Below are positions 25,972 through 38,785 of a stretch of DNA of 64,000 nt, piece after piece. The translations under genes were made by a program, and so were the position numbers. The notes under the pieces are model-generated. The model was not told the DNA's origin and ran no database searches. It saw nothing but the letters and a program-made list of their open reading frames with translations. Within the stretch, counting starts at the first letter, position 1. Each line of letters opens with the position of its first letter. The DNA is from Leptoclinus maculatus (lineage: Eukaryota; Chordata; Actinopteri; Perciformes; Stichaeidae). The DNA is taken from the NCBI GenBank assembly GCA_032191485.1, contig JAVDOI010000041.1, positions 1,017,501-1,081,500 of the forward strand. Direction: 5' to 3'.

Positions 25972-28740
25972 TGTGTAACTGGTTGCCATTGTGAGGACGC
26001 ACCTGGTGTTAGAGGCAGACTGATTAAGAAACATTGCAGTAATCAGTGATTTTGAACAAAACCCCTTCCTCCTTTTAACAAAAAGCAGGAGTCTGAGTGC
26101 CAAAATATGGATATCGTGAGAAAGATAAGACTCTCCTGAACGCGGTAATGTGGTTTTTATGTTTGTGGTGTTAAAAATGTGAGATCCAGAGCAATATACA
26201 AAACTGGTACCGTCTGCTTTCTTTGAGAAATGAGTGGTCAGATTTAACATGGAGTCTAATGGAGCAGTTGGTTGGCGTTCATGTCGCTCTGCGGCTCTTT
26301 GAGCCAAATGTGTAAGTCTGTTGGATTCCATAGACATCTGTGTGCGACAGCACAACATTTCCAAGCTTTTTGGCCAAAAATGGTGTATAAAGAGTAAAAA
26401 TTGTGGGACCTGGAGCAATTTGTTTGGAAAAATCACAGAATATTTTCCTGCTTTTCCATATCAAATGTATTATTGTTAGATGAATTAAGTGTCCAGTGCC
26501 ATACACTTTGTTTTGTCCAGTTTGATATCATATTCTTGTAATGTTCAATTTGAACATAGTTGAAGGAAATTATTTTAATAAAAGAGTTGAATCATTAATT
26601 TACTTATATTCGTAAATTTTTCCAATAAATGTCCAATTACATCAGCACATTCATTATTCTAGTGTTATAGTTGTGGGTAATTATTAAAGCATCTTTTATT
26701 ACCTACAAATAGACACCAAGATCATTCAAATGGGGGAAATACAAAGTTTTATTAAGAAAACAAATTTTCGGGAGGCCCAATTGGTGGCCATCTTGAAAAA
26801 TAGCCGCCATCTTGGATTTTTGAATGGCCAATCAGGCAGGTTTGACCAGATACCTCTGGAGAACAACCACCAAATTTCATGCTTGTATCATAATTTGCAC
26901 GATTAATCTACTATCTGCCCCACTACATTGAATCAACTGAAAACATTACACAATCATTTATATCAGTATTTTAAGAGGATTTATATTTTTATATATATAT
27001 ATATATATATATGGTTACATATAGTTTCATTTCTTTGCCATATTTTAAGGATCATCAGAAATCATTACATTCATAAATTCAAAGATAAACATTCAATCTC
27101 GTATCCAGTAGTTCAAGACTTCAAGTTCCAGTAGCCCTGGACTGCCAGCCTTGTCAACATTGACATTTAAATGATCTCAACATTAAACTCAGTTTATGCT
27201 GGGTTTTCCTTACTTGTAAGGAACATTTGTTTAGAGTCACTAGTTTGACTCAAGGTTAGAAGACGAGCTTGGAAAGATTCGTTTTCCAATTAAATCTTTT
27301 GACAAGACTCTTTGAACCACGTCATGTGTTTTAGACATTCTGAAGACAATACCTTCAGCTTGGATTCCACAGTCTGACATTTTAACACTGGGCTTACATA
27401 TATGTATTTTCAATAGGGTTTAGATTACCCTCAGGCTAGGTATACACATGTGAAAAACCCCATACTAATGACTCATGACATTAGGATAAAGATGTGTCCT
27501 TTCCTCCAGGTTAATTAGTTCATATGCATGTAGCAATTGAACTAACTGACACATTTTCATCCTTAATCTTTCATATATCTGTTAGAAAACTGATTAATAG
27601 GAAAAGGGAAGGATGACATGAATAAATAAATACAATAAAATAATGTAAAAGATATAAATTGTGATGAAACATTAAATAAACATACATTGTTGGACCAAAT
27701 AAGTTAGAGATGAAACAAACAAAATAAACAGGTGTCCTGTTGTTTTGAGAGACAGTCATTCTGTCCATGTGTCAGTAGTGTATGTTGCTGTTTGTTGAAT
27801 CTGTCTGTTCTTAACACAAACCAAACTGTGAACAGAGCTCAGTGTCAGTGTGATAATAGAAAGAGCTGAAACATTATGACCTTTGACCTGTCCAGTGGCT
27901 GTAGAAGCACTCTCTTTGTTGTGGTCAAAGAGAGATATTGTACTATGGAAGTAACAAAAACTGTTACCTGTACAGCTTGTTTAGGGAGGAGCTTGATGCT
28001 GGACAAAAGAGGAAGTGTCACTGTGACAGTGATGACTGACTGATGATGGATCTGCAGCAGTTTGGTTCCCTGCAGCCGTACACCTGATCACTTGCTTATA
28101 GATCAACTGTAGTTAGTCTCTACTGAACTGAACTGTGCACAGCAATGGATGCACAGATGGTGATGTTGAGGAAGGAGGACGGAGCTGGTCCTGAAAAGAG
28201 AAAACAAAGTTATTGTAATAAACTTAAGACTGAAACAAAACATGTTTACATGTTACATAATTCACAATAATCAAATACCTTGAATTCTGCTGCAGGGCAG
28301 GACAACATGTATGTCCAGTGCCATTTCACACAGAGAAGTTTAGGAAGGCTGCATGATGTTCAGCTTCTTCTATATGTTTAGCTCTCTGTGCAGTCCTGAG
28401 TGTCTTCACTGTGAAGTGGAGGGATCACAGAGGAGGAAGACCTGAAGGAAGAAGTTTATATAAATTACAATGTTATACTAGCTGTAACATCAGTGTCATT
28501 TAAACTGTTGCATTAATACAAAGGGAATAAATGAATGAACACACAATTAAAGCAAAACATTGTAACATATGAAAACTATACCTTATGCTCTGTTGTGAAG
28601 AAACCTCGACACTGGCAGGGAGAACACGTGTCTCTGTGGTCCAGCAGTGGTGGGTCCACTGTTGATGAACAGTTGAGATGGTGCTGCAGCATCTGGTCTG
28701 TGGTGACATGATGTCTTGGTTGTTATGAGCTGATCCAGTA
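25972..28740 (+). repeat. Repeat block B and its unique-looking extension
   Basis: 25,972-27,106 matches block A. From 26,280 on it matches 61,587-64,000 (block C), by eye above 99% identical, with one visible indel: C carries about 24 extra bases at 62,763-62,786. Includes a TA microsatellite (26,993-27,013). The end at 28,740 is only a guide; C reaches the window end at the equivalent of 28,672. Confidence 0.85.
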
Positions 28741-28790
28741 TCTCAGAGCCAGACAGAAGGTGAGGCAAAGGCAGGCAGGTGTTTTCTCAT
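28120..28790 (-). other. Exon-like segments on the minus strand (unrecognised gene or repeat)
   Basis: Three stretches have plausible splice signals on the minus strand: about 28,790-28,582 ending at CATAAG|GTATAG; 28,441-28,279 between CCTTCAG| and CAAG|GTATTT; and 28,190 downward after a strong TTTTCTCTTTTCAG acceptor. The last has a 23-codon frame ending at a TAG at 28,120-28,122. The first resembles 28,806-28,990 at the protein level, suggesting duplicated exons. Nothing ties these to a known family. The whole set recurs in block C. Confidence 0.3.
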
Positions 28791-28985
28791 TCTCTGCTTG
28801 GAAGACTGACTGGGACAAGCAGGAAGTAAAATGTGTATCTATGTGATCCAACAGTGATAAGTCCTCCGTTGATTGACAGTTCAGTTAGTGCTGCAGTCTC
28901 TGGTCTTTTGCAGCATATCTTGGTTGCTGTGAGCTGATCCTCACAGTGCTGAAGGAGGTGAGGCCAAGGCTGGCAGGTGTCCTTA

Positions 28986-29260
28986 CAGAGGACACAGGAG
29001 AACTGTGTCTTCTGTCCATCAGAAAGGAAACTTAGCATTACAGAGGACACGGGAGAACTGTGTCTCCGGTCCATCAGAAAGGAAACTTAGCATTACAGAG
29101 GACACAGGAGAACTGTGTCTTCTGTCCATCAGAAAGGAAACTTAGCATTACAGTGGACACAGGAGAACTGTGTCTCCGGTCCATCAGAAAGGAAACTTAG
29201 CATTACAGAGGACACAGGAGAACTGCGTCTCCGGTCCAGGGGAAAGAAAACCTAAATGAG
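28986..29260 (+). repeat. 55-bp minisatellite, about 5 copies
   Basis: Copies start at 28,986, 29,041, 29,096, 29,151 and 29,206, each beginning CAGAGGACAC (CAGTGGACAC in the fourth). Two subtypes, TCTTCTGTCC and TCTCCGGTCC, alternate. Confidence 0.95.
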
Positions 29261-29345
29261 TAACAGTCTCTAGCAAGTCCACCCGCCCTGCTAGAGTGTG
29301 AAATTGATTGGGATCGAAATGTGGGGTTTCAGCTGGTAGGTACAC

Positions 29346-29509
29346 CAGAAAGTATGTGTTACATCTAGAACACATACTTTCTGATGTATGTTTGCTACGC
29401 TAAATGTTAGCAGCTGTGTACAATGTTGTATACAGCTGCTGAAAGAGTTTTGGCCTGTGCATTTATCAACCCTAACCCTAACCCACCCTGATAAATGCAC
29501 AGGCCAAAA
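29346..29509. other. Three consecutive hairpins, one with a telomere-repeat loop
   Basis: Hairpin 1: 29,346-29,360 with 29,369-29,383 (15-bp perfect stem, 8-nt loop). Hairpin 2: 29,409-29,423 with 29,426-29,440 (15-bp stem with one G-T). Hairpin 3: 29,448-29,468 with 29,489-29,509 (21-bp perfect stem). Its 20-nt loop contains CCCTAACCCTAACCC. They lie about 490 bp past the stop of the Helentron endonuclease frame, on its 3' side. A 3' hairpin is typical of Helitrons, so this is a candidate 3' end region. Confidence 0.8.
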
Positions 29510-29995
29510 TGTGTTGGCAATATAGCTTAAAACAATATGGTTACCTGGAAAGAATATTACCCATAATATTGTCCAATACTGTGAAAAGATGATTACCAAA
29601 CAAAATTCCATTCAACTTACTAAATAAAGTCCAACATGTCTTGTGACCGCATAATTAGGTTTCCTTTACGTGAACATTACTCTTGATAAATTAAATCTCT
29701 GCAAGTCTGTTATATTCTATACATCATTCTCAGTAAACATAGTCATCACAATATACTCTTTTTGAATTTATCATTGTATCTTTCAATAATTTTTTAATCA
29801 GAATGTGTCATTAATACATATATCACTAACTTTTGTTCATCTCGATTAGTCTATACTTCATTGAGTTATGTTTTATCAACACACTGTTATGCTGTGTTAT
29901 TTATACACTACATTATAATAAACTATTTTCTTAATCTCTGCACTGAACATATTAGTTTAAGTTTAGTTACAGGTACTTTGCATTTGTCTTGATCT

Positions 29996-30859
29996 TTAAA
30001 ACTCAGCTGATACCTTTATGGGACTGTTAGAGGACATGACACAGTAGACAGGGTTGTGATAACTGTAATAGGTTTTCATCACACCAGAGTGGAGACAATG
30101 TTGTGGCTGAGAGATGAAAATGAGGTCCAGCAGTGTGTTCTTCTCTGTGGTTGCAGTAGTGATGACTTGTGCATATCCCCTGGACTGAAAGAGCTCAAGT
30201 ATTGGCTTACTTGTGTTGGATAAGAGATTCTCGTTGAAATCCGCACAGACAATAATGGGGTGACAGTCCATGATCTCCAATGAGTCCAGAAGGCTTCCCA
30301 GGTTTGACAGGAATGATCTCACACTGTAGTCTGGTGGTCTGTATACAGCTGCAATCAGTGCACTCACTGGGGCTTCAACCTTCAGAGCCACAAACTCAAG
30401 ATCAGTTACATTATGTATGTACTGTTTTTCACGCACTTGAATGTGGCTTTTCACATAAACAGCAACTCCACCACCACGTCTGTTGGCCATTTCTGGAACA
30501 TTTGTGTAGGACAGGTGTCTGTTGCGTTTGAACATATTGTAGCCCTCTATATGGAGACTGTCTGCAACAAAGGAGCCTTGAAGGTGAGTTTCTGTGAGAC
30601 ACAAAACATCTGCAAGACACAGTTCATGATGGCTCCTGATGTCATTGACATGAGATGGCAAACCTTCTGTGTTATGGTGAACAATGGTCAGAGTGTCATG
30701 TCTGCTTGATGTCTGTTGGAGTTGAAGAAGAGGCATCATGTCGTCCAATCTGACTTGTCTCATGGTCTGTAGGGCTCCAGTGATTTCTGGGTTGGCATAT
30801 ATCTTACTCTCATCCAGATCCAGCATGTGCAGTCCACTGAGAGACGTCACTCTACTGAC
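29996..30859 (-). CDS. Helentron endonuclease domain (EEP / AP-endonuclease-like)
   Basis: Open for about 285 codons. It belongs to the endonuclease/exonuclease/phosphatase fold used by non-LTR retrotransposons and Helentrons to nick DNA. Visible motifs: HHNTEGL near the start, CLTETHL (metal-binding Glu), VYRPPDYS, IIVCADFNEN (Asp-x-Asn), TLLDLIF and, at the end, SYHNPVYCV. In the last motif, the usual S-D-H is S-Y-H, so the catalytic Asp appears replaced. The frame continues directly from helicase motif VI, but a 4-bp tandem duplication at 30,861-30,868 (GCTAGCTA) puts it out of frame with the helicase. In the intact ancestor it was probably the C-terminal part of one Rep-helicase-endonuclease protein. 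Confidence 0.8.
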   Translation of the reverse strand, partial: VSRVTSLSGLHMLDLDESKIYANPEITGALQTMRQVRLDDMMPLLQLQQTSSRHDTLTIVHHNTEGLPSHVNDIRSHHELCLADVLCLTETHLQGSFVADSLHIEGYNMFKRNRHLSYTNVPEMANRRGGGVAVYVKSHIQVREKQYIHNVTDLEFVALKVEAPVSALIAAVYRPPDYSVRSFLSNLGSLLDSLEIMDCHPIIVCADFNENLLSNTSKPILELFQSRGYAQVITTATTEKNTLLDLIFISQPQHCLHSGVMKTYYSYHNPVYCVMSSNSPIKVSAEF

Positions 30860-32857
30860 AGCTAGCTACATAAGCCATGCCAGGTTCAAAAATGTGTTTT
30901 AGTGAGACTACAGCTGATGTCCTTGTCATACCTTGAACCTTGTGTATTGTACAAGCAAAGGCAAGTCTAACAGGAAACTGTCTGCGTACCACTCCTTTCT
31001 GTTTCAGATTGTCCTCTGCTCTCTCTACGTACACTAGATCATCAGGTCTGCCTGGTGCTCTATTACGGTAATTCATTCCAGCGGTTTCATCATCCATCTT
31101 GAGCCCAAGCATAGTGACATGTGCAACACCACTTTGTTCTGAGGTTATTACCCTGACTAGTGTAGCAAACGATCCATTCACCAATCCTTGAGACACGTCT
31201 ATGTTTCTGGTGAGCATGACTCGAGCACCTTCAGCTACATTCAGTGTATCTGGTAACTAATTTCTGTTTCCTTTGTATGGTTTGGTTTGTCGGGCCATTC
31301 TTCCAGTTCGTGGGTCCTTTTTGTAGTCATCTGCGTCGATCTTGGTGATATGAGAATGGAGCAGAGCTAATGTTGCTGAGTTGTGTGAATCAACCTGTTT
31401 ATTAGTTGCAAAGATGTGCAGGACATCAGTTGGACAAAGTGCTGGTTCAGTGATGGTCTGTGACAACAAAGCTCTGTCTGCTTCAGACAACTTATCTGAC
31501 TTTCCTTTCACACGGATCCGGTTCAACATCTCTGCAAAGTTAACATCATCCTTCTGACGCATAATCTCAGTTAGAGTGATCATCTGAAAGTTTTCCTGCC
31601 ATAGGTCAATCTCACATGGCTCATACATACAGAGGGTCTTGGACTGTCGCACTGGTGGAAGCTGATAAAAGTCTCCTACAGCTATTACTGACATTCCTCC
31701 AAAGGGTCTGTGACTGCCTTTGATCTGTTTCAGTCTCGCATCCACATAAGCAAACAGGGGCTTTGACACCATGGACACCATCAATGATGAGGATTTCAGC
31801 ATTTAAAAGTTCTGATCGGACTTCATCCAGTTTGTTGCCAAGTCCTTGAAATGGAGGTTTCAGACTTCGTGGTAGCTTGAGCAGAGAGTGCAGTGTTGTA
31901 CCTGATATATTAAATGCTGCAGTTCCAGTGAAAGCAGTCAACAGGACAGTGGGGTTTGATATGTCAGCCTCCTCAGAATGTCTCGGAAGTTTGCACAGTA
32001 TCTTAGATGCCTCTGAGTAGATGCATTTAATGAGATGTGACTTTCCTGTTCCAGCACCACCATTGATGTAATAGAAAAACTGCTCAGAATTTAGGCCACA
32101 GACACACTTTATGCACCAGTCTCTAACTGCATAGAATACACATGCTTGTTTCTGGTTCAGGTTCTGATACATCTGTCGTAACAGTGTGGGGTCTAAGACA
32201 GGGGGCTCTCTGACGGCTCTGACTTCTGTTACAGCATTATCCTGATTACTGTATTCTGGGACATTCTCTTGTACATTTTCATGATCTGGCTCTCGTGCCT
32301 CCAGTTCTTCTATACATTCCAACCTGACCACTTCAGATTCTGGCGCCAGATTACACCATTCATCAATCACGCCTCTGTTCTGTTCAAATTCTTCGACTGC
32401 ATTCTCAATCTCCTCAGTGTTTTTCTCATATTTGTCTCTGTTTCGTTTCACAATGTGTTTGACATACTCAGGATGGTCAGAACCTCGTAGTTGAACAAGA
32501 CAACTGTTGTAGAAGGACTCGTACGTGGGGAAATACGGTCTTTTCAGTTCCTGGTCTGATCGGTGAGGAAGGTACAGTTTCACTAATGTGCCATAGAACT
32601 TCTCAGGATATTTTTCCTGTGAGCAGCGGTAAAATCTGATGATAGCAGGTTTATCGTTTTTCCTCTTTTGCACAAATCCCATCTCATTGAGGAGAGGCAA
32701 CACATCTTTACCTTTTGTCTGCTGTCCATAGACAATTCTGCAAGTAGCTGCAAAATCAGCCAAACACATATCCTCAAACTCTGGTGTTTCAGGTCTGGCT
32801 TTGTATTTGTCAGTCAAAGATGTCATCCACACATTTACACTTTCTGATGTTGTGTTC
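30860..32857 (-). pseudogene. Helentron Pif1-type helicase, broken
   Basis: The ATP-driven 5'-3' helicase part of the rolling-circle protein. Visible: Walker A GGAGTGKS (about 32,039-32,062), then a Walker B region whose frame changes after ILIID near 31,780, motif GDFYQLPPV, motif LTEIMRQ, and the C-terminal FACTIHKVQGMT. Three lesions: an apparent 2-nt loss at about 31,780 that removes the Glu after the Walker B Asp; a TAG at 31,257-31,259, in frame before the segment with PDTLNVAEGARVMLTRN; and the 4-bp duplication at 30,861-30,868 in motif VI. The 5' edge abuts the target duplication of an LTR insertion (32,854-32,857). Confidence 0.85.
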
Positions 32858-34748
<1,891 letters not shown>

Positions 34749-34752
34749 GTTC

Positions 34753-34957
34753 TCTAGGTAAGACATGGGGCGACTCATTTTCAGTGCGTTGTCATCTGTC
34801 GGTATGAATATGACGCCACGTGAACACTTCTTCATTTTAATGCCACAGGCACGAGTCACACACTCCTGAGCACTGACCTCTCTCTTTTTAGAGTAAGCTT
34901 GCATGATTTCCCTCATTTCATCACATTCATTGACGTTGTCTCTGGTGGAGTTCTCAA
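34753..34957 (-). pseudogene. Helentron fragment between Rep and helicase
   Basis: A 205-bp island of Helentron coding sequence between two LTR-like insertions. It encodes ENSTRDNVNECDEM and, further on, KREVSAQECVTRACGIK and GVIFIPTDDNALKMSRPM. This is the region linking Rep to the helicase N-terminus in Helitrons. Both ends stop exactly at the duplicated target sites. Confidence 0.85.
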
Positions 34958-34961
34958 TGAC

Positions 34962-35929
34962 TGTAGCAGAACAGAAATGCACAGAACAGCCCTTTTCCCA
35001 CCTGACAGGAAAAGAAGGTGGGGAAAGGGAGGCTATAAATTAGACGCACCTGTGAGCAGGGGGAAGGGAAAAAAGACAATCAACTCACCAAAGCTGCATG
35101 GAGGAACAACCAGAGAGGAGTGAGAGTGTTAATGGAGTTAAAAAAGGTATGATTCAGTTTCTGGACCTGTTAAGCTCACCATAAGAAATAGTTGACAACG
35201 ACTAACTAAATCGGAGGAGCAAGGATCCATGAACCAACTGAACACACGGTGCTTTCTTGGAGGACCAGGCCTTACTGGAGGTGTGCTGATCCCGGGAGCA
35301 GGTGGTGGAAGAGAGTCGTGTTCTACTACAGCTTGGACCAGGTTGGGCCTCCTTAACTTCGGGGATTCATCAGCTAAGTCCTTTTAACTGCAACTCTCCA
35401 GGCTTCTCCTTCTTCTTCTCCTCAAACACTTACACACCCTGAAATGAACTGCCTTCCTCCATACTACAAACAGTGAACTGCCAGATATTCCTTTAGTTTT
35501 GGAACGGACCTACAACCCCCCAACCACACACACACACACACACACCCACACACACACACACCCACCCACATTCACACATTCACCTGGAGTCCTCATTCAT
35601 TTCTATTACTCCATGGACATTTCATTTATATATCTGGACTCGGTCATGTCATCTTTTTGTGTATAATTGTGTATAGAGAAAGAAACTCTGTTTTGGTTTG
35701 ATTTATGATTTTGAGTAAACTATAATTGACTGAACTGAAAGACCTTAATTGGTTGAGTTTTGATTATTGTACATTTTGTAGCTGGGTTCGCAGGCTGGTC
35801 GGGTTAGTTCTCTCTCCAACGGTTCACAGTGCTCTTTCTTTATAAAATTGACAGGGTGGAATTCCTACTATTCTCCCGTCTGGAGCCCAACGTGCACTGT
35901 TGATTAGTTGTGAGAAAACCTACGCTACA
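34962..35929 (+). mobile_element. Solo LTR-like insertion 2 in Helentron (968 bp)
   Basis: Ends TGTAGC...GCTACA (6-bp inverted, TG...CA), with a 4-bp target duplication TGAC at 34,958-34,961 and 35,930-35,933. A TATA-like GGCTATAAATTAG lies about 70 bp from the left end, suggesting plus-strand orientation. It has an AC tract near 35,520. It is a different family from the other insertion by its ends. The Helentron Rep frame is interrupted in a Val codon region (LKTV|IEN). Confidence 0.7.
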
Positions 35930-37350
35930 TGACTGTTTTGAGGTACTCAGAAAGTCCAGATTCCTTTTTGGTTATGTAGCTGGTGAGATACATGATGCAT
36001 GAATATGCATTGAGAATATAACTAACATCAATATTGGCATCCCAGGCTTCAAGTAAATGTGGATTATATCCATTTACCCAGCAGTCTTTTGGCTCACGTT
36101 TCAGTATCACCGCACTGGATTTGTTGATCATATTGAGGCATCGTTCATACTCATGGAGTGTTAAGTCACATCGAGCTAGGAGCTGCTGCAAACTGAGTGA
36201 GGCAGTTTCAGGTTCATTCAGCAACAAGTTCAGTGGTTGGAGCTTTGACTTTGCCATTTGCACTTGCAGCGGATCAACGTTCTCACCAGGTCTCGTTATG
36301 ATTGTGTTTCTGGCAGGTGGTTTGGGAAATCCAAATCTGCAACCAGAGCTGGGACTTCTGAAACATGTCCTTGAGTGGTTTTTGCTGTGTATTTGCACTT
36401 CTGTTACCTTCTTGTACAGTTCAGGTTGTGAATGTGGGTCAGGCAGCTGAGCTGTGATGTATTTGGACACAAAATCTGACACAATCTGATCATCATCCTT
36501 CTCAAACACAGGTGCACCTTCTACCCATCTGAGACAGTGAATGTGTGGGCTTCCTCTGTGCTGAAACTCAACTCGGTAAAAATAGTCAACAACTTTACCG
36601 AGAGGCTGTGCAGGAGATAAGAGCAAATCTCTGAATAACGCCTCAACAAGCTTATTAAACATGCGCATTGTTGTCACTGGATTGCTTCTCAGTATGTCAC
36701 ACTTTGCTGACCAGTCGAGCCCTTCAACATTGACCTCTTCACCTTGCTGTCCTTTTATTGCCTCAATCACTTCAGGCCAACGCATCTCAGCTGCAGAAAA
36801 TGTACAAAAGAATGTGGGGGTTCCCAACTGTCTGATCATGGCAAAAAGATCTCTTGTAGTTTTCTCCCAATAAGCTGGTGTTCCTCTCAGCGGCTGCATT
36901 AATCTGACTGCATCTTTATTTCTCACCAGTCTCTCGACCTCTCGTTTATTTTGCAGCATACCAGAAGTTATTCTTCGTCCATCTCTAGTCAGAGGCTTTC
37001 CTTTCCTCAACTGTATTGTCATGCTGGAGGTAGCCAAGTGTATTTCAGTCACAAACTGTGCAAAGAACAAATAATTTGTGTCTCTGGCAAAACGATCATC
37101 AGTACAGAAAAGCCTTGCTTTGAAATAACTGCTGGGTGTTACTTTAATACGTCTCATTTCATCCAGTGTGTTTTGACCTGTAGGGAACTGTACAGGGAAA
37201 GCCATCGCCTCAAGTTTAGGTGTTCTGAAAAAGCCAACAGGACTGTTTCTTTCTGCAGGGGCAACAGAGTAGATTCCTTCACTGAAACATAAAATCTCCT
37301 CTGAAACATCACATGGCTGAAGACATGATTCTAGAGCAAAACCACCGTTA
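35930..37350 (-). pseudogene. Helentron Rep (HUH rolling-circle endonuclease), interrupted
   Basis: The nicking and strand-transfer domain of Helitrons. It starts around LESCLQPCDVSEEILCF and SVAPAERNSPV, followed by FPVQFPTG. The metal-binding HUH motif is seen as QHRGSPHIHCLRW (near 36,530-36,570). The C-terminal tyrosine motif is CIMYLTSYITKK (about 35,955-35,990), with two Tyr spaced as in Helitron Y2 Reps. The frame then hits the LTR-like insertion and stops after LKTVM. The N-terminal end meets the acidic region in another frame near 37,350, so one small indel lies there. Confidence 0.85.
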
Positions 37351-37764
37351 GTCACCTTCCTGTTCTGCATCATCTCTCTGCTCCTCTGGTTGTTCACCAT
37401 CACATGACAACATGTCAATATCCTGCTCACCTTCAGCCTCAGTTTCTGCCTCACACAGTGCACTTTTCTCACACATGTCAATGTCCATTAAATCAGCTTC
37501 ATCATAATCATTCTTATCCATTGTTTCATCCTTATCATCGTCATCATCATCGTCATCGTCATCATCAGGAAGTGTTGGGTCACATAGCTCAGCCTCATCT
37601 CTGATAGTTATGTCCTGGTATTGTGGATGAATGTGTTTGAGTTTGTGCAGCGCCTGCACTAGTTTAGACCAGGTGACAGTCTGGAACAGCTGATGACCTT
37701 TGTAACACAATCGTCTCTTCAGTTTCACTCTCATGACCTGGGACTCACTTCTCAGTCTGGGTGA
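37348..37764 (-). pseudogene. Helentron region upstream of Rep, acidic
   Basis: Open from the MITE insertion (PRLRSESQVMRVKLKRRL) through YKGHQLFQTVTWSKL to an acidic tail with a run of 11 Asp encoded by a GAY repeat (about 37,530-37,562). The first part is the conserved stretch that precedes Rep in Helitrons. It runs out at a stop where the Rep frame begins, one indel away. Confidence 0.75.
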
Positions 37765-38785
37765 TGCTGCGTTCACACCAAACGCGAATACGCGTCGAGA
37801 TTACATACAAAGTCTATGCACAGACGCGATGAGACTGGAGCGACGTGAATCTGCGTTTGTGCGGCGCGATGGACGCGAATTTGCGGCGCGATGGTTGCGA
37901 AATCGCGTCAAACGCCAAAACGCCAAAACGCTGAAGTTGAAATATTTGAACTTCTGCGACAAAATCGCGTGACGCTGTGGCGCGATAGCCTATCAGCGTT
38001 GAGATGTTTCTCCTGTCATCACTGACTTCCTGCCGTTGCTGAATCAGGAAATAAATACCGGAGCCGTCTGTGTTCACCCGGAGCTCTACGATACCTCGTA
38101 TCAGTAGAGACCGGACCAAACTATGTGTATAAATGTGTGTGTGTGTGTAAACCAGATGGTACAAACAATGAAAAAGACGCTGCCGTATTTACGTCTAGAT
38201 GACGTTATTGTGAGTGTTGATGGAGCTGCTACCATGTTATAATAGCCTAGCACCGATCCATCCGAGCTCCATTGAGAAAACAAGTATTTTAAAAGTTATT
38301 TGCTTGTCGTCTTGCGGAGAGAACTAACAAAACATGAATTCAGACAAATCGGCATCATTAGGTAGTTATTTCGGAGTCCCTTTTTGTCGGTTTATTGCAG
38401 TTAAATCACAGCCAAATCAGTTTATTTGGGGCTCATACAGCCGTAGTAAACAGCGGACGTGTGGCTTGCTAGACACAGTGAATACATCTCGATACAATCC
38501 ACGGAGCTCCTCTGGACAATGTTATTAACCCAGACATGACGGCGTTTAGTTTCCCGTGATATCTGGGACTTCCACAACAAGTACTAAGCAGAAATAGAGG
38601 TTATTTTTTCCATGGTTAATGGCGGACAGTTTAGGGATTTCAGAGCGATAAGCCCCGCCCCCTCTCCAGCGCGTCCAGCGCGATTCTCGCGAATGAACAC
38701 AAATGGTCCCCAGTGAGACCGGCGGCGCGATGGACGCGAATTTGCGGCGCGATGAATTCTCGACGCGTTTGGTGTGAATGCGGCA
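37765..38785 (+). mobile_element. Full-length PIF/Harbinger-like MITE, 1,021 bp
   Basis: Terminal inverted repeats TGCTGCGTTCACACC at the left and the reverse complement of TGCCGCATTCACACC at the right, extending inward with CG-rich AAACGCG motifs. The flanks are TGA (37,762-37,764) and TAA (38,786-38,788), consistent with a 3-bp TAA target duplication with one mutation. Taking it out rejoins the Helentron frame. No transposase is present, so it is non-autonomous. The family assignment rests on the 3-bp target and end structure only. Confidence 0.75.
38334..38528 (+). other. 64-codon open frame inside the MITE
   Basis: The frame beginning MNSDKSASLGSYF translates identically to the one in the truncated copy (18,797-18,991, opposite strand). 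No domain is recognised; it is probably chance retention in young copies. Confidence 0.25.

Noticed and set aside
28986..29260. CRISPR-like array (55-bp direct repeats)
   Set aside because: The repeats are contiguous with no spacers, in a vertebrate genome; an ordinary minisatellite.
29469..29488. True telomere or fusion site
   Set aside because: Only about two and a half CCCTAA units within a hairpin loop, with ordinary sequence on both sides.
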